Source: Chlorobium sp. (GTDB lineage: Bacteria; Bacteroidota; Chlorobiia; Chlorobiales; Chlorobiaceae). Taken from it: DNA of 64,000 nt. This document shows, in pieces, positions 8,153 to 14,878 of the stretch; positions within the stretch are counted from its first letter, which is position 1, and every line of letters starts with the position of its first letter. Under the pieces are notes generated by a model. That model saw only the letters and a list, made by a program, of their open reading frames with translations. It was not told where the DNA came from and ran no database searches. Position numbers and translations under genes: made by a program. The stretch lies in the NCBI GenBank assembly GCA_028277225.1, contig JANQHB010000053.1, forward strand, positions 54,391-118,390, read 5' to 3'.

Positions 8153-8314
8153 ATGGAACTGCTTAAAATCATTTTTGCAATCCTGCTGCCTCCGCTTGGT
8201 GTGTTTTTTCAGGTGGGTATCGGCATGCATTTCTGGCTCAACATCGTCCTGACGATTCTCGGCTACATTCCCGGCATTGTTCATGCCGTGTGGGTTATCG
8301 CCAAACACAAATAA
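8153..8314 (+). CDS. YqaE/Pmp3 (UPF0057) family small membrane protein
   Basis: A 53-residue, very hydrophobic protein. It has the family core LLPPLGVFFQVGIG, then HFWLNIVLTILGYIPGIVHA and a short VIAKHK tail, giving two membrane helices (residues about 4-22 and 29-49). Pmp3/YqaE proteins are small stress-linked membrane proteins whose exact role in bacteria is unsettled. The ATG at 8153 has no strong Shine-Dalgarno sequence. The next membrane protein gene starts 15 bases downstream, suggesting co-transcription. Confidence 0.88.
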   Translation: MELLKIIFAILLPPLGVFFQVGIGMHFWLNIVLTILGYIPGIVHAVWVIAKHK

Positions 8315-8328
8315 CAGTACCGGCCGCC

Positions 8329-8814
8329 ATGAAAGGAATTAATTTCGCCATCGGCATGGGCATCGCCATTCTTCTGCCCCTCCTGGTTCTTTACGGCGTC
8401 AACACCTTCAGCCCTCCACCCGAATGGCAAAACTACCATTCCACTGAACACTATGAAAAACCTGCCGCCGTGACAATGACTCCTGAAGAAAGAAAAGAAA
8501 TTGCACGGCAGCAGCAAATAGCGTCAGACTCGTTTGCATCCGCACGGCAACAGCATCAGTTGAACCTCTTTCTCGTCGCCCTGCCGACAGGTTTGATCGC
8601 CGTCATTGCGGGAACCTTCATTCGTGTGCCCGCCCTTGGACCCGGACTGGTTTTCGGAGGCGTCTTGACTCTCGTCGAGGGTTATCTGATCTACTGGCAG
8701 AAACTGGATGACCCGATCAAGTTCATCTCTCTCCTTGTCGCACTTATCGTCCTTTCCGTTACAGCATACAAACGCTTTGGAGATCAGAAAAAAGAACAGA
8801 GTCAGGATAACTGA
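8329..8814 (+). CDS. Conserved-looking membrane protein of unknown function
   Basis: A 161-residue protein with a hydrophobic N-terminal helix (about residues 5-26) and a charged, probably helical middle (TMTPEERKEIARQQQ, about 50-75). Three more hydrophobic segments follow (about 80-97, 102-122 and 128-145), and the tail is lysine/glutamine-rich. I do not recognise a named family. The start is at ATG 8329; an upstream in-frame ATG at 8290 would overlap the Pmp3-like gene. It sits between the Pmp3-like gene and the phosphoribosyltransferase gene, which starts 32 bases downstream, so the three may be one transcript. Confidence 0.7.
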   Translation: MKGINFAIGMGIAILLPLLVLYGVNTFSPPPEWQNYHSTEHYEKPAAVTMTPEERKEIARQQQIASDSFASARQQHQLNLFLVALPTGLIAVIAGTFIRVPALGPGLVFGGVLTLVEGYLIYWQKLDDPIKFISLLVALIVLSVTAYKRFGDQKKEQSQDN

Positions 8815-8846
8815 CACACATCTCGACCACAAGCATAGTAACCTGC

Positions 8847-9365
8847 ATGAATGACAGCACCATACATGAACTCATTTCATCTGAAGCGATTCAGCAGCGA
8901 GTCAACGAGCTTGGAAAAGAGATCAGCATGGACTTCATCGATAAAAAATACCCCACCCTGATAAGCGTTTTAAAAGGGGCATTTCTCTTCTCGGCTGATC
9001 TGTTTCGCGCATTCACGACCCCGTTCAGACTTGAATTCATCCATGCATCAAGCTATGAAAGCGGTACACGATCTTCTGGAAAAGTCAGCCTCACTGTACC
9101 GCCGGACATCAAAGGAAAAAACCTTCTCATTGTCGATGGAATCATAGATACCGGCCTGACGATCCATTCGATCATTCAATCCATCACACCGCCCGATCCG
9201 GCCACTCTCTCAGTCTATACGCTTCTTGATAAACCTGCTCGCAGAAAACATCCCGTAACAGTCAACTATTCGGGATTCACGATACCCGACACATTTGTTG
9301 TCGGATATGGCTGCGATTACAATGAACAATACCGCCACCTTCCTTTCATTGCCACCCTGCAGTAG
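8847..9365 (+). CDS. hpt: Hypoxanthine phosphoribosyltransferase-like protein
   Basis: A 172-residue type I phosphoribosyltransferase of the HPRT group, which converts hypoxanthine/guanine and PRPP to IMP/GMP in purine salvage. It shows the SVLKGAFLFSADL region, the flexible-loop SSYESGTRSSGKV, the PRPP-binding segment LLIVDGIIDTGLT, the DKPARRK turn, and the C-terminal VVGYGCDYNEQYRHLP. In most HPRTs the PRPP segment reads VEDIIDTG with two acidic residues; here the second is glycine (VDGI). Activity may therefore be altered. The family assignment is firm; the substrate is less certain. Confidence 0.85.
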   Translation: MNDSTIHELISSEAIQQRVNELGKEISMDFIDKKYPTLISVLKGAFLFSADLFRAFTTPFRLEFIHASSYESGTRSSGKVSLTVPPDIKGKNLLIVDGIIDTGLTIHSIIQSITPPDPATLSVYTLLDKPARRKHPVTVNYSGFTIPDTFVVGYGCDYNEQYRHLPFIATLQ

Positions 9366-9493
9366 CCCCATCTCGCTCCCCTTTACAGCCACACACGCAA
9401 AAACCACATAAATGTTAATTATTTTTTGTATATAGTCGTTATCTACTGAATTATTTAAGAGATTAAGGCATTACACCGCAATAAATACCGAAA

Positions 9494-9507
9494 AGGCACG
9501 TAATTGC
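9494..9507 (+). promoter_or_regulatory. Sigma-54-like -24/-12 sequence before nifV-nifA (spacing one base short)
   Basis: AGGCACG-TAA-TTGCGT matches the sigma-54 consensus TGGCACG-N4-TTGC at nearly every conserved base but has three spacer bases instead of four. It ends 25 bases before the nifV ATG. One missing base usually weakens sigma-54 binding strongly, so this may be a degenerate or chance site. Confidence 0.35.
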
Positions 9508-9532
9508 GTATTGAAACACGATCCCGATAACG

Positions 9533-10708
9533 ATGAACATTACAAGGCCGACCAGGGACACCGAACGGTTCACTCCCTGGATAATCGACACGACTCTCAG
9601 GGACGGCGAACAGGCCCCCGGCGTTGCGTTCAGTCCGGAAGAAAAAAAAGATATCGCCCTGAAACTTGCCGAGGCCGGAGTGAACGAACTGGAAATCGGC
9701 TTCCCGGCCATGAGCGACACGGAACAAAGCGTCATCAGAGATATTGTTGCACTGAATCCGGGCGTCCGGCTCACAAGCTGGTCAAGAGCACGCTTGTCCG
9801 ATATTGTAAGCGCAAGCCGCTGCGGCACCGAAGGCATACACATCAGCTTCCCCATCTCTCCCCTGTACCTGAAACTGATGGGCAAAGACTACACATGGTT
9901 AGAGAACGAACTCGAAAGACTTGTCCCTGAAGCAAAAAAATGGTTCGACTTTGTCAGTGTCGGAGGACAGGATGCAACCAGAACGGACATGCACGTTCTC
10001 AAAACTTTTGCGCTTCAGGCAGAAGAACTTGGTGCCGACAGGGTAAGAATTGCCGACACAGTAGGCATTGCTACACCATTGACGCTTATGAAAATTCTTG
10101 AGTACATCAAGTCCTCAACAAGTATAGCACTGGAATTCCATGCCCACAACGACCTCGGTATGGCAACCGCAAATGCTTTCTGTGCGATAGAGGCACAATG
10201 CGAAGCCGTCAGCGTTTCAGTTACAGGCCTTGGGGAGAGAGCAGGAAATGCCGCCCTAGAAGAGCTCGCCCTTGCACTGAAACTCTCCGGACTATACCGG
10301 ACACAGATCCGTACCGAACTGCTCGGAGAACTCTGCGACACTGTGGCAAAAGCAGCCAAAAGACCTGTTGACATCCAGAAACCAGTCATCGGCCGCTCCG
10401 TCTTTCAGCATGAATCAGGAATTCACTGCAACGCCCTGCTCAAGAATCCGCTCTCCTATCAACCGTTCCTGCCTGACGATATCGGCAAAGGTGTGTCTGA
10501 ATTTGTGATCGGGAAGCATTCGGGAAGCGCATCCATACAGCATGTGCTCTCCAAGAGAGGTATTCATATCGACCGCAACCAGGCAGGAATTATGCTGGGA
10601 AATGTCAGGTATGCTGCTGACAGAAAAAAAAGGAGCCTTACGGCAGATGAACTGGAAAGGATATACATACAGTGCTTTGTGAACCCACAGAAGAGTCGCC
10701 GAAGATGA
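9533..10708 (+). CDS. nifV: Homocitrate synthase
   Basis: A 391-residue enzyme that condenses acetyl-CoA with 2-oxoglutarate to homocitrate, the organic ligand of the nitrogenase FeMo-cofactor. It belongs to the isopropylmalate synthase/homocitrate synthase TIM-barrel family. It shows DTTLRDGEQAPGVAF (catalytic Arg and metal Asp), EFHAHNDLGMATAN (metal His-x-His), GLGERAGNAALEE, and HESGIHCNALLK with VIGKHSG at the C-terminal end. The NifV assignment over LeuA or lysine-pathway homologues rests on length and on the following nifA, whose start overlaps this stop (ATGA). Confidence 0.93.
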   Translation: MNITRPTRDTERFTPWIIDTTLRDGEQAPGVAFSPEEKKDIALKLAEAGVNELEIGFPAMSDTEQSVIRDIVALNPGVRLTSWSRARLSDIVSASRCGTEGIHISFPISPLYLKLMGKDYTWLENELERLVPEAKKWFDFVSVGGQDATRTDMHVLKTFALQAEELGADRVRIADTVGIATPLTLMKILEYIKSSTSIALEFHAHNDLGMATANAFCAIEAQCEAVSVSVTGLGERAGNAALEELALALKLSGLYRTQIRTELLGELCDTVAKAAKRPVDIQKPVIGRSVFQHESGIHCNALLKNPLSYQPFLPDDIGKGVSEFVIGKHSGSASIQHVLSKRGIHIDRNQAGIMLGNVRYAADRKKRSLTADELERIYIQCFVNPQKSRRR

Positions 10709-12336
10709 AAGTACCGGTCAGCGAACAAACAAATACAATCAGCCTTCTTGCAGAAGTCAGCCGGGCACTTAATTACACCAGCGATATCAACAAGGTGCTC
10801 AGAAACATTCTCAGTATCATGTCAGAACACATGAATATGGTAAGGGGAGTCATCACGATCATCAATCGGGATACCAACGAAATCGTTATCAATGAATCCT
10901 TTGGCCTTACCGAACAGGAACAGGCAAGGGGACGCTACATGCCTGGCGAAGGCATCATAGGACAGGTGGTAAAAACCGGTAAAAGCCGGGTGGTCCCCAG
11001 AATTGATGAAGAGCCCGAGTTTCTCGACAGAACCGGATCAAGAAACCGCATTGATTCGGAGCACCTTTGCTTTGTCTGTGTACCGATAAAAGCCGGCAAC
11101 GAGGTCATCGGCACACTCAGTGCGGACCGGCCGGTTCCGGATAGCCGCGCTCCAAACGGCCGGCACCAGAAAATGCAAACCGGAAACGATCCGGTAGACG
11201 ACCTTGTCAACCTGCTTTCCGTTATCGCCACAATGATCTCACAGGCTGTAAAAATCATGCAACTTGCACAGGAAGAGCAGCATATCGAACATCCGGAGGG
11301 AGCAGATGTCAGCAAAGCTCCGTTCTCGTATTACAGGAATGAAACCGTTCAGACCGAAGAGCCGGAGTATACCGACAAGAAAAGACCGGCAAACATCATC
11401 GGCAGCTCCAAAGCAATGATCAGTGTTTTCAGAATGATCGACAAAATTGCTCCAACAAACGCCACAGCCCTGATTCTTGGAGAGAGCGGTGTCGGCAAGG
11501 AACTTGTCGCAAGCGCCATCCACTATAAAAGCCATCGGGCAGACAAACCTTTTATCAAATTCAACTGTGCAGCACTTCCGGAAAGCATTATTGAAAGTGA
11601 GCTTTTCGGCCATGAAAAAGGATCGTTCACAGGCGCGACCGCCAATCATGAAGGCAGATTTGAACGCGCTGAAGGCGGAACCATCTTTCTTGACGAAATC
11701 GGTGAACTCAGCCTGACCATTCAGGCAAAGCTTCTTCGCATTCTCCAGGAAAAAGAATTCGAAAAAGTCGGCGGATCGAAATCGATGAAAGCCGACATCC
11801 GGGTCATTGCGGCAACGAACAGGGATCTCGAAAACGAGATAGAAAACGGGAAGTTCAGGGAAGACCTCTACTACAGACTCAATATATTTCCGATAACCGT
11901 CCCCCCCCTGAGAGAAAGAAAATCCGACATCCTGATGCTGGCCGACTATTTTGTCGAAAAGTACAACTCACTCAACTTCAAAGGTGTTCGCAGGATATCG
12001 ACACGGACAATCGACATGTTTATGCGATATCACTGGCCGGGAAACGTCAGGGAACTGGAAAACTGTATCGAAAGGGCAGTCATACTCAGCGAAGACAATG
12101 TCATCCACGGCTACCATCTTCCCCCGACACTGCAAACCGCTGAATCGAGCGGCACACCGGCCATCGGCTCACTGCAGCAAAGGCTCGACGCGATAGAACA
12201 CGAAATGATAATAGAAGCGCTGAAACGAACGAAAGGAAACATGGCAAAAGCCGCCATGCAGCTCGGCCTCACCGAACGGGTCATGGGCCTGCGCGTTAAA
12301 AAATTCGGAATCGACTACAGGAAATACCGGCCGTGA
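10705..12336 (+). CDS. nifA: NifA-type sigma-54-dependent transcriptional activator
   Basis: A 543-residue bacterial enhancer-binding protein that activates nif promoters with RNA polymerase-sigma-54. The N-terminal GAF domain spans about residues 15-185. The AAA+ domain has Walker A GESGVGKE at 259-266, the sigma-54 contact loop GSFTGA at 306-311 (a variant of GAFTGA), Walker B FLDEIG at 328-333, and WPGNVREL. A C-terminal Fis-type helix-turn-helix is near 510-540. The start at ATG 10705 overlaps the nifV stop as ATGA. The four-cysteine linker typical of oxygen-sensing NifA proteins is absent, and there is no nifL nearby. Confidence 0.92.
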   Translation: MKVPVSEQTNTISLLAEVSRALNYTSDINKVLRNILSIMSEHMNMVRGVITIINRDTNEIVINESFGLTEQEQARGRYMPGEGIIGQVVKTGKSRVVPRIDEEPEFLDRTGSRNRIDSEHLCFVCVPIKAGNEVIGTLSADRPVPDSRAPNGRHQKMQTGNDPVDDLVNLLSVIATMISQAVKIMQLAQEEQHIEHPEGADVSKAPFSYYRNETVQTEEPEYTDKKRPANIIGSSKAMISVFRMIDKIAPTNATALILGESGVGKELVASAIHYKSHRADKPFIKFNCAALPESIIESELFGHEKGSFTGATANHEGRFERAEGGTIFLDEIGELSLTIQAKLLRILQEKEFEKVGGSKSMKADIRVIAATNRDLENEIENGKFREDLYYRLNIFPITVPPLRERKSDILMLADYFVEKYNSLNFKGVRRISTRTIDMFMRYHWPGNVRELENCIERAVILSEDNVIHGYHLPPTLQTAESSGTPAIGSLQQRLDAIEHEMIIEALKRTKGNMAKAAMQLGLTERVMGLRVKKFGIDYRKYRP

Positions 12337-12346
12337 GAAGAGCCGG

Positions 12347-12385
12347 CAGTTCTCAGTTCTCAGTTCTCAGTTCTCAGTTCTCAGT
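12347..12385 (+). repeat. Tandem heptamer (CAGTTCT) x5.5
   Basis: Five perfect copies of CAGTTCT plus CAGT begin 10 bases after the nifA stop codon. The same heptamer recurs as 2.5 copies at 63579-63596. Nothing suggests that it is coding. Confidence 0.95.
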
Positions 12386-12542
12386 AGAAAAAGATACGTT
12401 TTTGTATTTTTTTGCCGCCGGCCATTTTTTTGTTAACGACATAAAAAATCGAATTTCATCTGCATCACCCACATATCGGCAATTGCAGGCCAAAAGGACT
12501 GTTGAGAAACTTGACCGGCAACAGAGGCAAAAGCAGAAAAAG

Positions 12543-12851
12543 CTACGATGATGAATCGTCTTTTTTCAACGTCTTGTCTATCTGCAGATCCTTGACGCGG
12601 AGCGTTCCCACATCGAGATCATCGATTCGAAGCTTTTTGAAACGTGAGCGCCTGACCATGAGCCTGCCGACAGCAAGCCGACCTATTGCAAGCGCTCCAT
12701 AAGCAACCGCCCCTGCGGCCAAAGCACCTATGGCCAATGCGCCCATGGAAGAAGCCCCGGAAGATTTTGCACCCACACTCTTGACCGGCTGCACAAAACC
12801 TTTTTTCGCCGTCTCGACTGAAAACTGCTTGTTTTTCATCTGATCATTCAT
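12543..12851 (-). CDS. Protein of unknown function with Gly-Ala-Leu-Ala-Ile-Gly repeats
   Basis: A 102-residue protein I cannot assign to a characterised family. Residues about 29-64 hold short repeats of the type GALAIGALAAGAVAYG and GALAIGRLAVGRL. A stretch in which every second or third residue is aliphatic and charged residues alternate follows (RSRFKKLRIDDLDVGTLRVKDLQID), which looks like a continuing beta-solenoid or a hydrophobic-to-charged transition. The tail is KKDDSSS. ATG 12851 is preceded by GAGG at 6 bases, which favours it over an ATG 23 codons upstream. It faces away from nifH and lies between nifA and nifH on the opposite strand. Confidence 0.65.
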   Translation of the reverse strand: MNDQMKNKQFSVETAKKGFVQPVKSVGAKSSGASSMGALAIGALAAGAVAYGALAIGRLAVGRLMVRRSRFKKLRIDDLDVGTLRVKDLQIDKTLKKDDSSS

Positions 12852-13184
12852 TGTATGCCTCACAGAAGCAGAATAGTGCAGCCCATCCTTACTGCTGCAA
12901 TTCCCCAGCATCGTCTGCACAATAATATACAGGCTTCATGCGAATAAACCCCAAAAATCCGCCACTGGATCCAGGAGGTGAAGCAGACACAAAAAAAGCA
13001 ACACAATTGTAGTAAACACCGTTTTCCCACACCTGTGTAGGACATAAAGTCCCTCACTTCAGGCCTTTTCCCCACTCACACTCAACAGCCGTAAAAAAAG
13101 AACTGCTCATAACCGCTTTCATAAAAAGAGCTTGGCCGCAAAAAAATCATCCACATCTTCTTCGCCGCGAATACTCTTCACTTT

Positions 13185-13199
13185 TGGCACAGATATTGA
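13185..13199 (+). promoter_or_regulatory. Putative sigma-54 promoter of nifH
   Basis: TGGCAC-AGATA-TTGA has the exact GG-N10-GN spacing of a -24/-12 promoter and a perfect -24 half (TGGCAC). The -12 half is TTGA instead of TTGC. It lies about 80 bases before the nifH ATG, a normal leader length for nif operons. NifA encoded upstream would be the expected activator. Confidence 0.55.
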
Positions 13200-13230
13200 C
13201 CATGCTTTTTCAGAAAGAACATGCTTTCTC

Positions 13231-13245
13231 CCTGAATTATTCAGG
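13231..13245. promoter_or_regulatory. 15-bp palindrome in the nifH leader
   Basis: CCTGAATTATTCAGG is a perfect palindrome (7-bp arms, one central base) lying between the putative nifH promoter and the nifH start. It could be an operator or a short RNA stem. The binding protein is unknown. Confidence 0.4.
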
Positions 13246-13278
13246 ACTATAGACCACAAAATCTAAACACTTAAGATC

Positions 13279-14103
13279 ATGAGGAAGGTAGCGATTTATG
13301 GAAAAGGTGGTATCGGCAAATCTACCACCACGCAGAACACGGTAGCAGGGCTTGCAGAGATGGGGAAAAAGGTCATGGTTGTCGGATGCGATCCGAAAGC
13401 CGACTCAACGAGGCTTCTGCTCGGCGGACTCACTCAGAAAACCGTTCTTGATACCTTGCGGGAAGAAGGAGAGGATGTTGAACTCGAAGACATCATCAAG
13501 GAGGGCTACGGCGACTCACGTTGTACCGAGTCAGGCGGCCCGGAACCCGGTGTCGGCTGTGCCGGCCGTGGCATCATCACTTCGGTCAACATGCTCGAGC
13601 AGCTCGGTGCATACGACGAAGAGTGGGATCTTGATTACGTCTTTTACGATGTTCTCGGTGATGTTGTCTGCGGCGGTTTCGCCATGCCCATCCGCGACGG
13701 CAAGGCTGAAGAGATCTATATCGTCGTTTCGGGTGAAATGATGGCGATGTATGCGGCCAACAATATCTGCAAAGGTATCCTCAAGTACGCCGATGCAGGC
13801 GGAGTCCGTCTTGGCGGCCTTATCTGCAACAGCCGCAAGGTGGATAATGAAAGAGAGATGATCACTGAACTCGCCCGGCAGCTCGGCACCCAGATGATCC
13901 ATTTCGTTCCACGCGACAACATGGTGCAGCGTGCAGAGATCAACCGTAAAACCGTGATCGATTTCGATCCGACACATTCCCAGGCCGACGAATACAGGAC
14001 TCTTGCAAAAAGCATCGACGATAACGACATGTTTGTCGTCCCGAAGCCGCTCGAGATCGATGAACTCGAGAAACTTCTGATTGATTTCGGTATTGCCAAC
14101 TAA
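13279..14103 (+). CDS. nifH: Nitrogenase iron protein (dinitrogenase reductase)
   Basis: A 274-residue NifH. The homodimer carries one [4Fe-4S] cluster and passes electrons to NifDK with MgATP hydrolysis; it also takes part in cofactor synthesis. Visible motifs are the P-loop GKGGIGKST (residues 8-16), cluster cysteines C94 (GVGCAGRG) and C131 (DVVCGGFAMP), and Arg97, the position ADP-ribosylated by DraT in some bacteria. It heads the run nifH-I1-I2-D-K-E-N-B, with 19 bases to nifI1. The length is typical of the bacterial/archaeal group that has NifI proteins. Confidence 0.98.
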   Translation: MRKVAIYGKGGIGKSTTTQNTVAGLAEMGKKVMVVGCDPKADSTRLLLGGLTQKTVLDTLREEGEDVELEDIIKEGYGDSRCTESGGPEPGVGCAGRGIITSVNMLEQLGAYDEEWDLDYVFYDVLGDVVCGGFAMPIRDGKAEEIYIVVSGEMMAMYAANNICKGILKYADAGGVRLGGLICNSRKVDNEREMITELARQLGTQMIHFVPRDNMVQRAEINRKTVIDFDPTHSQADEYRTLAKSIDDNDMFVVPKPLEIDELEKLLIDFGIAN

Positions 14104-14122
14104 TAAACAAGGAGCTATCAAC

Positions 14123-14479
14123 ATGTTAATGATCAGAGCAATTGTCCGCCCGAAGAAAGCACAGGACGTCATGCAGGGATTACTCGATGCAGGATATCCT
14201 GCCGTCACGAAAATACCGGTCGTGGGCCGGGGCAAACAGCGGGGGCTCAGGGTCGGCGATGTCGTCTATGACGAGCTGCCCAAGGAAATGCTTTTGACAG
14301 TCCTGCCCGATGCCGACAAGGATTTCGCGATCGACGCAATCATGATAAACGCCCGGTCCGAAGGCGAAGGAAAGTTCGGCGACGGAAAAATCTTCGTCAC
14401 AAGAGTCGAAGAAGTCTACACCATCAGCACGGGACTTAAAGAGAGCGAACCTGAAATAGCTGAAGCGAAGGAGGCGTAA
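14123..14479 (+). CDS. nifI1: PII-family nitrogenase regulator NifI1
   Basis: A 118-residue PII-like protein. It has the PII core (MLMIRAIVRPKKAQDVMQGL, DAIMINARSEGEGKFGDGKIFV) and a T-loop region different from GlnB, with VVGRGKQRGLRVGDVVYDELPKE. NifI1 and NifI2 form a hetero-oligomer that inhibits dinitrogenase directly when nitrogen is sufficient, relieved by 2-oxoglutarate and ATP. This mechanism was established in methanogens. The start at ATG 14123 follows GGAG in the spacer after nifH. The position between nifH and nifD is the standard one for nifI genes. Confidence 0.95.
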   Translation: MLMIRAIVRPKKAQDVMQGLLDAGYPAVTKIPVVGRGKQRGLRVGDVVYDELPKEMLLTVLPDADKDFAIDAIMINARSEGEGKFGDGKIFVTRVEEVYTISTGLKESEPEIAEAKEA

Positions 14480-14856
14480 TGAAAGAGATCACTGCAGTTA
14501 TCAGGATGAGAAAAATGAATGAAACCAAGCAGGCGCTCATCGATGCCGGAATATCGTCATTCACGGCTATGGGGCGTGTTCTCGGCAGAGGCAAAGGCCA
14601 GGTGCATTTCGATATTCTTCAGGGTGCTGAAAAAGGGCATCCGGAAGCGATCGAACAGCTGGGCGGCCCTCCCCGCCTAGTTTCAAAACGCTATATCACC
14701 ATCATTGTCCCTGACGAAATGAAACAGGCGGCTGTAGACACGATTATAAAGGCAAACCAGACCGGGAAACCCGGCGACGGAAAGATATTCGTTTCCAATG
14801 TTCTCGACAGCGTCAGGGTTCGTACAGGTGAAACCGGCCAGGATGCCCTGGTTTAA
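14479..14856 (+). CDS. nifI2: PII-family nitrogenase regulator NifI2
   Basis: A 125-residue PII-like protein that partners NifI1. The PII core is clear in EITAVIRMRKMNETKQAL and GKPGDGKIFVSNVLDSVRVRTGE. The long T-loop region around GRGKGQVHFDILQGAEKGHP is typical for NifI2. The start codon shares one base with the nifI1 stop (TAATG), with AGGAGG just upstream, so the two are translationally coupled. Expected role: post-translational switch-off of nitrogenase. Confidence 0.95.
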   Translation: MKEITAVIRMRKMNETKQALIDAGISSFTAMGRVLGRGKGQVHFDILQGAEKGHPEAIEQLGGPPRLVSKRYITIIVPDEMKQAAVDTIIKANQTGKPGDGKIFVSNVLDSVRVRTGETGQDALV

Positions 14857-14878
14857 ACATTATCAAGGAGATAAACTT

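Larger units (their letters stand above)
12852..13278. other. nifH upstream region (427 bp, no gene recognised)
   Basis: This stretch is the divergent spacer between the GALAIG-repeat gene and nifH. It holds a sigma-54-like promoter (13185-13199) and a 15-bp palindrome (13231-13245), annotated separately. I looked for the NifA upstream activator pattern TGT-N10-ACA and did not find a clean match. No open frame in it has the look of a protein. Confidence 0.6.

Noticed and set aside
12347..12385. Short tandem repeats considered as a CRISPR array
   Set aside because: Units are 7-9 bp with no spacers and no cas genes nearby.
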